The position numbers and the translations under genes are program-made. The notes under the pieces were generated by a model. It saw nothing but the letters and a program-made list of their open reading frames with translations. It was not told the DNA's origin and ran no database searches. Below, one piece after another: positions 1-28,327 of a DNA stretch of 64,000 nucleotides. The stretch's first letter is position 1, and each line of letters opens with the position of its first letter. Source of the stretch: Flaccisagitta enflata (lineage: Eukaryota; Chaetognatha; Sagittoidea; Aphragmophora); contig OZ231127.1 in assembly GCA_965153355.1 (NCBI GenBank), forward strand, positions 71,796,001 through 71,860,000, read 5' to 3'.

Positions 1-58
1 AGATGAAACATACTGTATTTCTATCAATTTCGATCATTTTGCCAGTACGTTTAATTAC

Positions 59-99
59 GTGAGAGGTGTTATAAGAGGGATTAGCCATGCTGCCTTTCC
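59..99 (-). CDS. Possible 41-bp next exon of the SLC16-like gene
   Basis: On the minus strand, ATACAG precedes an open segment reading GKAAWLIPLITPLT and ending at a GTAATT donor. It starts in phase 0, as needed after the exon ending at 2701, and KAAWLI resembles the start of SLC16 TM8. It is very short and would skip part of the usual TM7-TM8 loop, so chance is quite possible. Confidence 0.25.
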
Positions 100-586
100 C
101 TGTATTACTAACCAGTGAGTGTCTCTATGATTTTGATGACCTATGATACTTTATTTTGCGTTTTACACTCGGCATATTTTACGCCCACATAACAATTTTC
201 TCTTCTCACAACTAATATTGTGTTGAATTTGAAAATTAAACAAAATACTTAATCAATTTAGAACAAATGCGGGACAATTTCGATGATTGAACTAGAGGTC
301 GACCGAAGGTAGGAAAACCGAAGCCGAACCGAAACCGAAGTTTACAGTGACTAACTGACCGAAACCGAAACCGAAGTTTACCGAAGTCAGAAACCAAAGT
401 TATCTTTTTTTAGTTGTATGTAACGCTATATGTCAGTTGGTTCTAATTTTCCTTCGTTGGCTTTTTTTAGCATTTTAAGCTCACTGCTCCAACCTAAATG
501 CCACAGGGACTTTCCCCATCACTGCTCCTGCCTATCTGTATGCAACTTAAATTGAATAAAAAAAGCAAATTGTTTTCCTTTATGCA

Positions 587-870
<284 letters not shown>

Positions 871-1273
871 ATATCAAGAAAAAACAATAAAAGAAACAAA
901 AAAAATATCATATAAACAGGTATAGATATGAATGAAAAAAAAATATAACTGATAAGAAAAAATACTGAGAATATTATTTTCTCATCAAAAGCTAATAGGT
1001 TAAACAAAAAAAAATATTTTATATAAAATCTATTTCTTAATATTTTTTTTATTGTAACAGGAGATATAATGAAATATTGTTTACTAACATTAATTTTTAA
1101 AAAGATTTTGATATATATTTCTTTATTTCAAATCAACTTATGAAGAAATAATAATAGTCTTAAAATTTTTTCTTATAATTTTTATTTTGTAATCATCTAT
1201 ATCTATACCTGTATTTATAATTTTTTTTTTTTGTTTTTTTCACTGTCTTTTTTTCTTTATATTTTTTTTTATT

Positions 1274-1660
<387 letters not shown>

Positions 1661-1783
1661 CGGCACAGACAGCCTTAAATCAACAAAAAAGACTGAAGAA
1701 ATTCTTTTAAAAGAAAATTGATTTGCACAGTCAAGGATTTAGTTCCAAGCGAAGCATCAAGTCTCGATCGGCGATCTTTCCTT

Positions 1784-2337
1784 TTTTTAGTCGCGTGCTA
1801 CGCGACTCTACACCCCGCTTTGTCCGTCGGTCGGTCGGTCGGTCTGTCGGTTGGTCGGTTGGTCACACTTTACTTTTTTTATCCGTTTTATTCCTACTAA
1901 CTCATTTTAAGTAAATTAGGTCATTTAAAGTCAAATTAGATCATTTTAAGTCATTTTGGGTCATTTAAAGTCAGTTTAAGTCAATTTATGTCATTTGAGT
2001 TATTTCAATAATTTTCAGCATTTTAGTGATTTTAGGTCAATTTAAGTCAATTTAGGTCAGTTGAGTTCAATTCAAGTCATTCTAGGTCAATTTAAGTCAT
2101 TTAAAGTCATTTAAAGTCATTTTGAGTCAATTTAAGTCAATTTAAGTTATTTTAGTCACTGGGTCATTTTAGTCATTTTAGGTCAATTTAGGTCATTTTA
2201 AGTCATTTTAGGTCATTATAAATCATTTTAAGTCATCTTATATCAATTGAATTCAATGAAAGTCATTTTAGTTATGTGGTTATGTTATAAAGTAATTATT
2301 TAAGTCTCGCACGCGACTTATAAGTGTTGGCCTTGTT
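1784..2337 (-). mobile_element. Hairpin element, family A (Helentron-associated-like)
   Basis: Minus orientation. The 5' end AACAAGGCCAACAC is followed by AAGTCGCGTGCGAG. The body is a degenerate 10-bp minisatellite of AGTCATTTTA type, then ACCGACCG tetranucleotides, then the hairpin GTCGCGTAGCACGCGAC and A7. Confidence 0.7.
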
Positions 2338-2700
2338 GATGAGGAAAGTAGGGGTTGATCTCATTTGTAAAGCTTGAGCAATGTAAATTCGTTAGGAAAA
2401 GGAAGAGCAGATGCATGTCTTGTTGTGGAATCGTCTTTCATGTTAGAAGGCAATTCTGGAGTCCCAATTTGCACGTTCGATAGGAAAAGTAAACAAAAAA
2501 TCAAACTTCGGTTTATTGACCTACTGAATTCGGTGACCTACTGATAACTGACTACTCCGGATTCAGTGACGGAGCTGGGAGAGTGTTCCGTACAGTAAAA
2601 ACAGTTCGAACCGAAGGTTCGGTCGGTCTGTAGATTGAACACCAGCCGTTTAATTCATGTCATCGTTATCGTATTAGAATACATAATTTCGAATACTCAC

Positions 2701-20443
<17,743 letters not shown>

Positions 20444-20449
20444 AATGAC

Positions 20450-21260
20450 GTCTCGATCACTCGCGACGCGTAGTCGCTTGAGACGCTCAGACGACGACGG
20501 CGACGACGATGACAGGGAACGCGCATGGTGATGAATGCTCGATGCTTAAAATCATCGTCGTCACCTGCTCGAGAATATTCAATTATTCATCAAATAAGCT
20601 TTCTTATCGATTCAGTAAACGTAATACCTCATGGAAGCTCATTGTCAATAAAATACGGTTAAACATCATTCAGGCTGACAAAAAAGTGACCGACAATTAC
20701 AGGACTTTTTGACATCCATCGTGAGAGCACCGAAAGGCACGAGAAAAAAAATACACAATTTTGCGTTTAAAAATAATACACGATTTTGCGTCTGTAAGAG
20801 AAAACTAGAAATTGTTGCTCTCCTCGTTGCGTAAGCGTGTGCAATTCAATTTTCATATCCACCACCGCAGCTTCACTTGCATTACATTCTCCACTTTCCT
20901 TTCTTCGATTCCTCTTCTCGCTGATAACAACCTCAACATCTCTCGTGCAATGGCACGTGACCCCTACAAAATTGTTTTATGCAATTGCTTACTCTCTTCT
21001 CTCCGTCTCCTGTCTCGACGTTACCAACGATGAGAGTTGAGAAATGAAATCAATGCAATGACACCGACGGTGGAGCGAAAAGGACCGAAAGGCGCGCAGA
21101 ATCAGACGGAAACATCTCATATTCAAGTATTCTCTTAGCAAACTGGCAGAGCATGAGCACTCGGTACTGCATCATCGTTTGCACATTTGATGTCTATCGA
21201 TCCGTTAGCTCTTCCGCCGATGCAATCATAACCACTTTTCCAGTTCAACTGAGTGAAAAC
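20450..21260. promoter_or_regulatory. Presumed 5' region of the SLC16-like gene
   Basis: The sequence just above the start codon is GC- and CGACG-rich (20455-20520), in contrast with the A/T-rich introns. This fits a 5' UTR or promoter. No core promoter motif can be fixed. Confidence 0.3.
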
Positions 21261-21642
21261 CTAACTATCATAACTGGCCAAACATACAAGTAAGAAGGCG
21301 CAACGCGCGGGCATCAGCATTGAGCGAAAAAAAAAAGACAGAAATACAGAGAGCAAGAAAGAGAGAAAGAAGTAAAGAAAGAAAGAAAAAAGAACTAAAG
21401 GAAGAAATGAAGAAGCAAAGATAGGAAGAAATAAAGACGCAAAGATAGGAAGAAATAAAGAAGCAAAGATAGGAAGAAATAAAGAGGCAAAGATAGGAAG
21501 AAATAAAGAAGCAAAGATAGGAAGAAATAAAGTAGCAAAGACAGGAAGAAAGAACGAAGCAAAGAAAAAATCAAAGAAAAAAAAGGAAGATGGAAACGTA
21601 GACAGAAAGAAAGCAAGAAAGAAGGAAGCAAAGAATGATATA

Positions 21643-21766
21643 AACAAGGCCAAGTAGGCCAATAAGGTGCGATGGGTGGATCGTCGAACGAATGCGTTAC
21701 CCGACCAACCGACCAACCAACCGACGGACACAGCCAGTTGTAGAGGTGCTTTGTCGCACCTAAAAA
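21643..21766 (+). mobile_element. Hairpin element, family B
   Basis: AACAAGGCCAAGTAGGCCAA, AGGTGCGATGG, GACCAACCGACC, AGGTGCTTTGTCGCACCT, A5. Sits in the GAAA array. Confidence 0.85.
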
Positions 21767-22051
21767 GAATTAAAAGGGGCAAAGAAAGAAGGAAATAAAG
21801 AGGCAAAGAAAGAAGGAAATAAAGAGGCAGAGAAAGAAGGAGATTAAGAAAGAGAGAAAGAGAGAAAGAAAGAAAGTAAAAAGAACTAAAGGAAGAAATG
21901 AAGACGCAAAGATAGGAAGAAATAAAGACGCAAAGATGGGAAGAAATAAAGAAGCAAAGATAGGAAGAAATAAAGAAGCAAAGATAGGACGAAATAAAGT
22001 AGCAAAGATAGGAAGAAAGAACGAAGCAAAAAAAAATAAATAAATAAATAA

Positions 22052-22173
22052 TATGATCAGCTAAAGTAGTGGGATGAGAGCAGGGCCGGAAAGGACTGAT
22101 GTCCTGTAGGACACAGAGGTGAATTTCCGGATATAATTTTAGGCAATGGGGGCTATATAGCTATGGGCCAAAA
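22052..22173 (+). mobile_element. Family D remnant
   Basis: AGCAGGGCCGGAAAGGACTG, TGTCCTGTAGGACACAG and GGGCCAAAAAAA: the outer parts of a family D element without its minisatellite. Confidence 0.5.
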
Positions 22174-22239
22174 AAAGGAAGCAAAGAAAGAAAGATGGAA
22201 AGATAGAAAGAAAGAAAGAAGGAAGCAAAGAATGAAATA

Positions 22240-22363
22240 AACAAGGCCAAGTAGGCCAATAAGGTGCGACGGGTGGATCGTCGAACGAATGCGTTACCCG
22301 ACCAACCGACCAACCAACCGACGGACACAGCCAGTTATAGAGGTGCTTTGTCGCACCTAAAAA
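22240..22363 (+). mobile_element. Hairpin element, family B (duplicate copy)
   Basis: Differs from 21643-21766 by only a few bases and has the same flanks, so it was copied with the block rather than inserted separately. Confidence 0.85.
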
Positions 22364-22644
22364 GAATTAAAAGGGGCAAAGAAAGAAGGAAATAAAGAGG
22401 CAAAGAAAGAAGGAAATAAAGAGGCAAAGAAAGAAGGAAATTAAGAAAGAAACTAGGAAAGAGAGAAAGAAAGAAATTAAGAAAGAAAGAAATTAAGAAA
22501 GAAAGAAATTAAGAAAGAAAGAAAGAAATTAAGAAAGAAAGAAAGAGATCAAAAAGAAAGAAAGAAATTAAGAAGAAAGAAAGAAATTAAGAAAGAAAGA
22601 AATTAAGAAAGAAAGAAATTAGGAAAGAAAGAAAGAAATTAGGA

Positions 22645-22712
<68 letters not shown>

Positions 22713-22938
22713 GATTAAGAAAGAAAGAATGAAAGAAAGAAAGAAAGAAATTAAGGAAGAAAGAAATTAAGAAAGAAATTAAGAAAGAAAGAAAGAAAGA
22801 GATCAAAAAGAAAGAAAGAAATTAAGAAGAAAGAAAGAAATTAAGAAAGAAAGAATGAAATTAAGAAAGAAAGAAAGAAAGAAAGAAAGAAATTAAGAAA
22901 GAAAGAAAGAAAGAAAGAAAGAAATTAAGAAAGAGATT

Positions 22939-23004
<66 letters not shown>

Positions 23005-23203
23005 AGAAAGCGAAAAGATAAGAAAGCGAAAAGATAAGAAAGTGATAGCAAGAAAGAGAGCGAAGGAGAGAAATAAAACGGTAGAGAAGCAGTGAAGAGA
23101 TTATCAAGTACGTTGGAGCCCATTAATAGAAGCAGTACTGGCGCAGGGGCCCATCTATAACGGGGCCAAAATAAAATGTTGCAACAACGGACAATCGTTA
23201 AAT

Positions 23204-23336
23204 AACAAGGCCAAGTAGACCAATAGGTGCGACGTGCGGATCGTTGAACGAATGCGTTAGGAACTAGTCAGAGACCAACCAACCGACCGACCGACGGACA
23301 TGGCCAGTTATAGAGGTGCTTTGTCGCACCTAAAAA
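23204..23336 (+). mobile_element. Hairpin element, family B
   Basis: AACAAGGCCAAGTAGACCAA, AGGTGCGACGTGCGG, ACCGACCGACCGACGG, AGGTGCTTTGTCGCACCT, A5. Confidence 0.85.
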
Positions 23337-23339
23337 TGC

Positions 23340-24080
23340 GCGTGATGTTTACAAACTGATGCTCATCAAAAAGACAGACAGTCCGTACGGATCCATCCGA
23401 CCGACCAACCGACGATCGCGAGTAGTACATTCGGCACGTGACAAACGTGACGCACGAGATTCCACAGATGATAATCTTACATAGCTTATGTTAAGCATTC
23501 CGTGCAAATTAGTGTTAGCAACCTCCGTATCTGCGCTTGACCGAATCGCAGAATGTTTCAAGGCCTGCCTTAGCCCAAATCTCGTGGTAAGGTCAATAGC
23601 TTATAGTCATAGATGTAAGGAAGGAGAAGAAACACGCAAAGGCATTTCAATATCTTGGTTTCTTTGCCATTGCGAACGCGCAGCTGATATGATTCCGTTC
23701 TGCAATTCCATTGGTGGAGAACCGTCTCTTAAGGATTCTCATTGGCTGAGGACGATGGAATTTCTTTGTGGTCATTGCCCATTGCAAGCTCTGGCAGATA
23801 GACCGCTTACTTGCAACGCCGGGCATCGACGAAAATTGAGGAGGATAATGAGGAAGAGTAGATGAAATCAACGTCTGGAATTTACAGGAATCTTACATTT
23901 CTATTTAACTTTAGATAATTATAGATGCGGACACGCATCTCTTTGAAGACTCTGTACGTTCATCCGTCCGTCGCTTCGACCCGTACTTGTAAACGAAACT
24001 AACAACGTTAAGGATATACAGTATGTTTTATCTCGTTTGGAATATTCTATGATGACATAGCTCAAAAAGTTTAAGAGATA
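23340..24080. other. Unique intergenic sequence
   Basis: Frames on both strands (plus 23488-23865, minus 23647-23871) have no recognisable product. A hairpin AGATGCGGACACGCATCT with GTCCGTC tracts at 23920-23985 is a fragment of a hairpin element. Confidence 0.4.
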
Positions 24081-24086
24081 TTGATA

Positions 24087-24262
24087 CAGTAGGACCCTGT
24101 CTCATCAGTCCGATCCCATTAGGATTGAATAATTTTCACTTCTATCTTAGAATCACCTTTAAAGAGAGATTGAATCACAGAAACTCATTTAGGACCTTTA
24201 AATATTGACCTTTATTGATGGTCGACCTTTAAAAGCGAGTCTGTTATTGCGGGGTCCCACTG
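24087..24262. mobile_element. Mariner/Tigger-type MITE
   Basis: Begins CAGTAGGACCC and ends GGGGTCCCACTG, flanked by TA on both sides, 176 bp. Confidence 0.75.
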
Positions 24263-24264
24263 TA

Positions 24265-26075
24265 TATTGGCCAAGGAACATGTTTTCACATCAACCAATG
24301 ATAAGGAACATACATCCTTTTATCTGTTTCTATCAAACGTATAATTCTATTGACTTTTTTTCCCGTTATTCTTGCCCTCGTTATCTGAATTCTGGATGAA
24401 TCTATTGTAACTGGTTTACAATACTCAAAATGACGTTTTAGGCCATATAAGGATAGTTTTCCTACTAGAGTACCACGCATCAGAGGTGCAGATTCCGCAA
24501 GCCGCCGCGTAGCAGAATTTAGTCCCAAAGAGCTGCCGCAGCTATTATCTATTGTATATCCTTTCTTTCATTCTATCTTCCATCCCCCAATTCAGTATTT
24601 TCTCATAATTTTTTTCCCCTTCTTTCATTTTGCTGATCCTGCTTTAAATCATTTCCAGTTTACCATCTTATCTTATTTCCTTCCTTTATTTTCTCCTCTC
24701 TTTCCTCTTTCATTGCTTCCCTTTTCCATTCCTGCTGCACCCGCCGCGCCTTAGACCTAGCCTGCCGCGTTGCCATGCTACTCTGCTACCATGAATCTGC
24801 ATCTCTGCCACACATTACACGAAATTTCAACAGTACAGCGCATACGTAATGTTCTACTTGTTCACGATACTATTAAATAATAATCATGCCAACGGATCCC
24901 TTCTATCAGTAGATCTCATGGACTTCGTAGATTTGATCGGAATTCTGTTTTTGTCCTTTCCTAACTGAATCAATACGAACCCAACAATCCATAGCTAGTA
25001 TGGAGTACTCCATTGGAGTAGTCAAAAATCATAAAAATATTTTATACATTTTTTTTTGGTTGCTTTGTACTCATTTGCATCTAGCAGGAGGTTATCAAGC
25101 GATTTTTTCTCAAAAAGATGTTAGCAAATATGTTTAATTGGGTACAGTTTTCGAAATCGGTGATGTCTTTTGTTTTACTGACTTTTTAAGCAGTTCTTTT
25201 ATTTAGGGTTAGGGGTAGGGTTAGGGTTAAGGTTGGGGTCGGGGGTGGTTTTAGGGTTAGGGTTAGGGCTAGGTGAGGGCTGGGTCGTATACATTTCAAC
25301 CCGAATCTACTTGAATTAAAGCTTCGCCCAAGCGGGGAAACCCGAAAGAAACAAAAGATCTCTATCTCTTAGAAATTTTTTCCTTTAATTGCGCTTAATA
25401 AAACGTTAATTAGCCTTTTTATTTTTGTTACCACTATTATTGTCATTATCCTTCATTAGAAATTTTAGGTTGAAATTCAGGCCTAAGCTTGCAAACAACA
25501 TCTACCACCATCAACTAAAATTTCATGAAATTTGGAAGTCTAAGAGATAGATATGCTTATGCAAATTAGTCGCTCAGACTAATTTGCATAAGAAAAGACG
25601 ACCTTTGAAAGGTGTGCCGCAATAGGCCGCAAGGAGAGAATCGATAATCGATAATCGATAATAATATAAGGTAAACGGCATTCAATCTCATCTCCGATTT
25701 TGTTTCTTAGAAAAAAATTCCGGTTACTTACCGGAATATCCAACTTTTGGTTGACAAAAAATAATGCAGTCTAATAAATCCTGCGCCCGGTGGCTACCAT
25801 AGCTTTCCTCCATCTAAGTTAGTAACTATCTAGGTAGAGGTAGATTTCTCTAACTGAACGACTCTCTTAGTATATAACCGAGAATTTCCTCCATCTCAAT
25901 AATAAGAACGAAATATTCAGATAGAAACAAAAGTAATGACTAATAAGAATTCAAAACACTGGATCAGAACAAAACACATTCGATAAACCCTACAGATTTG
26001 AAATTTAGAACCATCTTCATGAATTATGATCATCATACACAAGGATACGCATCAAACAAAAAGAAAAAAGCTTAA
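24265..26075. other. Intergenic, with interstitial TTAGGG-like patch
   Basis: No gene seen. TTAGGG-like repeats lie at 25205-25275. An inverted pair GCATATCT/GACTAATTTGCATAAG lies near 25550-25595. Confidence 0.5.
25205..25275 (+). repeat. Interstitial degenerate TTAGGG repeats
   Basis: TTAGGG variants inside a dispersed repeat shared with 43750-43940 (common flanks GACTTTTTAAGC and GGGCTGGGT). It is not a telomere end. Confidence 0.7.
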
Positions 26076-26106
26076 AAACAACAGTCCTCGACTGTAGTCT
26101 ATTTAG

Positions 26107-26731
26107 TGTCCGACCCGGCTTCTCAGTCTGACCCGGCTACTCAGTCTGACCCGGCTACTCAGTGACCCGGCTACTCAGTGACCCGGCTACTCAGTCTGAC
26201 CCGGCTACTTAGTCTGACCCGGCTACTCAGCCTGACCCGGCTACTCAGCCTGACCCGGCTACTCAGCCTGACCCGGCTACTCAGCCTGACCCGGCTACTC
26301 AGCCTGACCCGGCTACTCAGCCTGACCCGGCTACTCAGCCTGACCCGGCTACTCAGCCTGACCCGGCTACTCAGCCTGACCCGGCTACTCAGTCTGACCC
26401 GGCTACTCAGTCTGACCCGGCTACTCAGTCTGACCCGGCTACTCAGTCTGACCCGGCTACTCAGTCTGACCCGGCTACTCAGTCTGACCCGGCTACTCAG
26501 TCTGACCCGGCTACTCAGTCTGACCCGGCTACTCAGTCTGACCCGGCTACTCAGTCTGACCCGGCTACTCAGTCTGACCCGGCTACTCAGTCTGACCCGG
26601 CTACTCAGTCTGACCCGGCTACTCAGTCTGACCCGGCTACTCAGTCTGACCCGGCTACTCAGTCTGACCCGGCTACTCAGTCTGACCCGGCTACTCAGTC
26701 TGACCCGGCTACTCAGTCTGACCCGGCTACC
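26107..26731. repeat. 18-bp minisatellite (TCTGACCCGGCTACTCAG)
   Basis: About 34 near-identical units, with a run of units carrying CCTG in place of TCTG. Being a multiple of three, it stays open as repetitive LSLTRL or RVRLSS frames on opposite strands; neither is a gene. Confidence 0.97.
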
Positions 26732-26930
26732 AATTGCATACCTTAAAGTCAAAAAAAAAAAAATTCAAAAAAAAAAAAAAAATTTTCAAAAAAAAAAAGA
26801 TTTTTTTTTTCAAAAAAAAAAAAAATTTCCAAAAAATAAAAATTTTCCAAAAAAAAAATTAAAAAAAAAAAAAAAAAAAAAAAATTTCAAAAAAAGAAAA
26901 AAAAACGTTTTTTTCAAAAAAAAAACTCTT

Positions 26931-27475
26931 AAGTCCAAGAAATAATGTTACTAGATACATCATAAATACCCTTATATTTTCTTAACCAATACTCAGAATT
27001 TACTGAAATCTTGCAGGGGAGCTTTAATTGATGCAATGAACCTTCACAACAAGTTTGAACAACATTGGTGAACCTTTACTACCATTCCCCTATGTAAATT
27101 GCACAAGTCTAGGAATTAATATTACTAGCAAAATACCCTTTTATCTTCTAAACCAATACTCAGAATTATCTGAAATCTTGCAGGGGAGCTTTAATTGATG
27201 CAATAAACCTTCACAACAAGTTTGAACAACATTGGTGAACCTTTACTGCCATTCCCCTATATAAATTGCACAAGTCTAGGAATTAATATTACTAGCAAAA
27301 TACCCTTATATCTTCTAAACCAATACTCACAATTATCTGAAATCTTGCACGGGAGCTTTTATTGATGCAATAAACCTTCACAACAAGTTTGAACAACATT
27401 GATGAACCTTTACTACCCTTCCCCTATATAAATTGCATAAGTCCAGGAATTAATATTACTACATAATTAATAGGC
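26931..27475 (+). repeat. 167-bp tandem repeat, three copies
   Basis: Units begin AAGTCCAAGAAATAAT or AAGTCTAGGAATTAAT at 26931, 27105 and 27272. A truncated start is at 27439. Confidence 0.9.
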
Positions 27476-27689
27476 AAAGGGTATTAAATATTTATGAATG
27501 TTGTTGAAAGTTGGCACACAGGTTAGTAATGCCCTAAAAATAACACTGACCAAGTTTCATCAACATCTGAGTTGTGGTTCTCAAGTTTTTAAGGGTTGAC
27601 ACGACGACGAACAAACAACGACTCACTACACGATCAAGGCTATGTTATAGTCCTCGACGTAAACTGATCGTCGAGGACAAAAAAAAATC

Positions 27690-28240
27690 AATCATCATCA
27701 TTGATACTTTTACAACTTACAATGCTAGTTAATGATGAAAACCAATACAGGGTATGAAATTAAAAAGGTAAAATCGGGACATTTTGCCGAGTAGGTAGAT
27801 GGCAACATTTACCAGAGAACTGACCATTTCAGACCAAATTATTATAACGGTATTCTTAAAAATTACTGATTTAAGAAAAACTCTCTCGAAGCAAGCAATT
27901 CATGAGAGCATGACAACTTGATAACACATACCCCTTCTTCCCCACTTTCCCATAAAAAAAATAAACTAACCCCGGGTTACAATATCGTCAATGACGGGTA
28001 AGCAGGGACCTACAACCTCCCCCCCTTTCAAAACACAAACCCACAATAAAAACTAGGGCATCTAAAATACGCGTTTCACATTTTCTTACTCTAGCATAAC
28101 AAACTGACGGCCGGACGCACTGACGGATGGACAACGCCTCTTGTAGAGTCCCACAGACTAATGGAATCTAAAAGAGTCGCAGAGAAAAAAATCTGCGCAA
28201 GCTTTACCAAAGGTGATATTCAGGTTTTGAGATCTCACAT
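27690..28240. other. Spacer 3' of the zinc-finger gene
   Basis: No gene or clear repeat seen. Probably holds the 3' UTR of the zinc-finger gene. Confidence 0.4.
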
Positions 28241-28327
28241 CTTCAAATCTTTCCATCGCCTGGGATGCGATAATTGGGATGTATTCCGTGAAAACAAATT
28301 GGCGATGTTGGCCCCAGTCGAGAGATG

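Larger units (their letters stand above)
21320..23060. repeat. GAAA-rich array with ~600-bp duplicated block
   Basis: GAAAG/AAGATAGG repeats. A block including a family B element (21643-21766) recurs as 22240-22363 with the same flanks (AAGAATTAAAAGGGGCAAAG). The second copy carries a family D remnant at 22052-22173. Confidence 0.85.
26077..27685 (+). mobile_element. Hairpin element, family G, with 18-bp and 167-bp tandem arrays
   Basis: 5' AACAACAGTCCTCGACTG. It then has an 18-bp minisatellite, an A/T-rich tract, three copies of a 167-bp unit, a CGACGACG tract, hairpin GTCCTCGACG/CGTCGAGGAC and an A run. Confidence 0.7.

Noticed and set aside
23488-23865. 125-codon plus-strand frame with many Cys
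   Set aside because: No recognisable family, splice context or codon pattern, and an opposite-strand frame is equally open.
25205-25275. Telomere or chromosome end
   Set aside because: Short, degenerate TTAGGG repeats flanked by ordinary sequence and repeated at 43.8 kb.
26171-26945. Long repetitive open frames on both strands (LSLTRL and RVRLSS)
   Set aside because: Produced by an 18-bp minisatellite without stops. No splice or start context, and it lies inside a mobile element.
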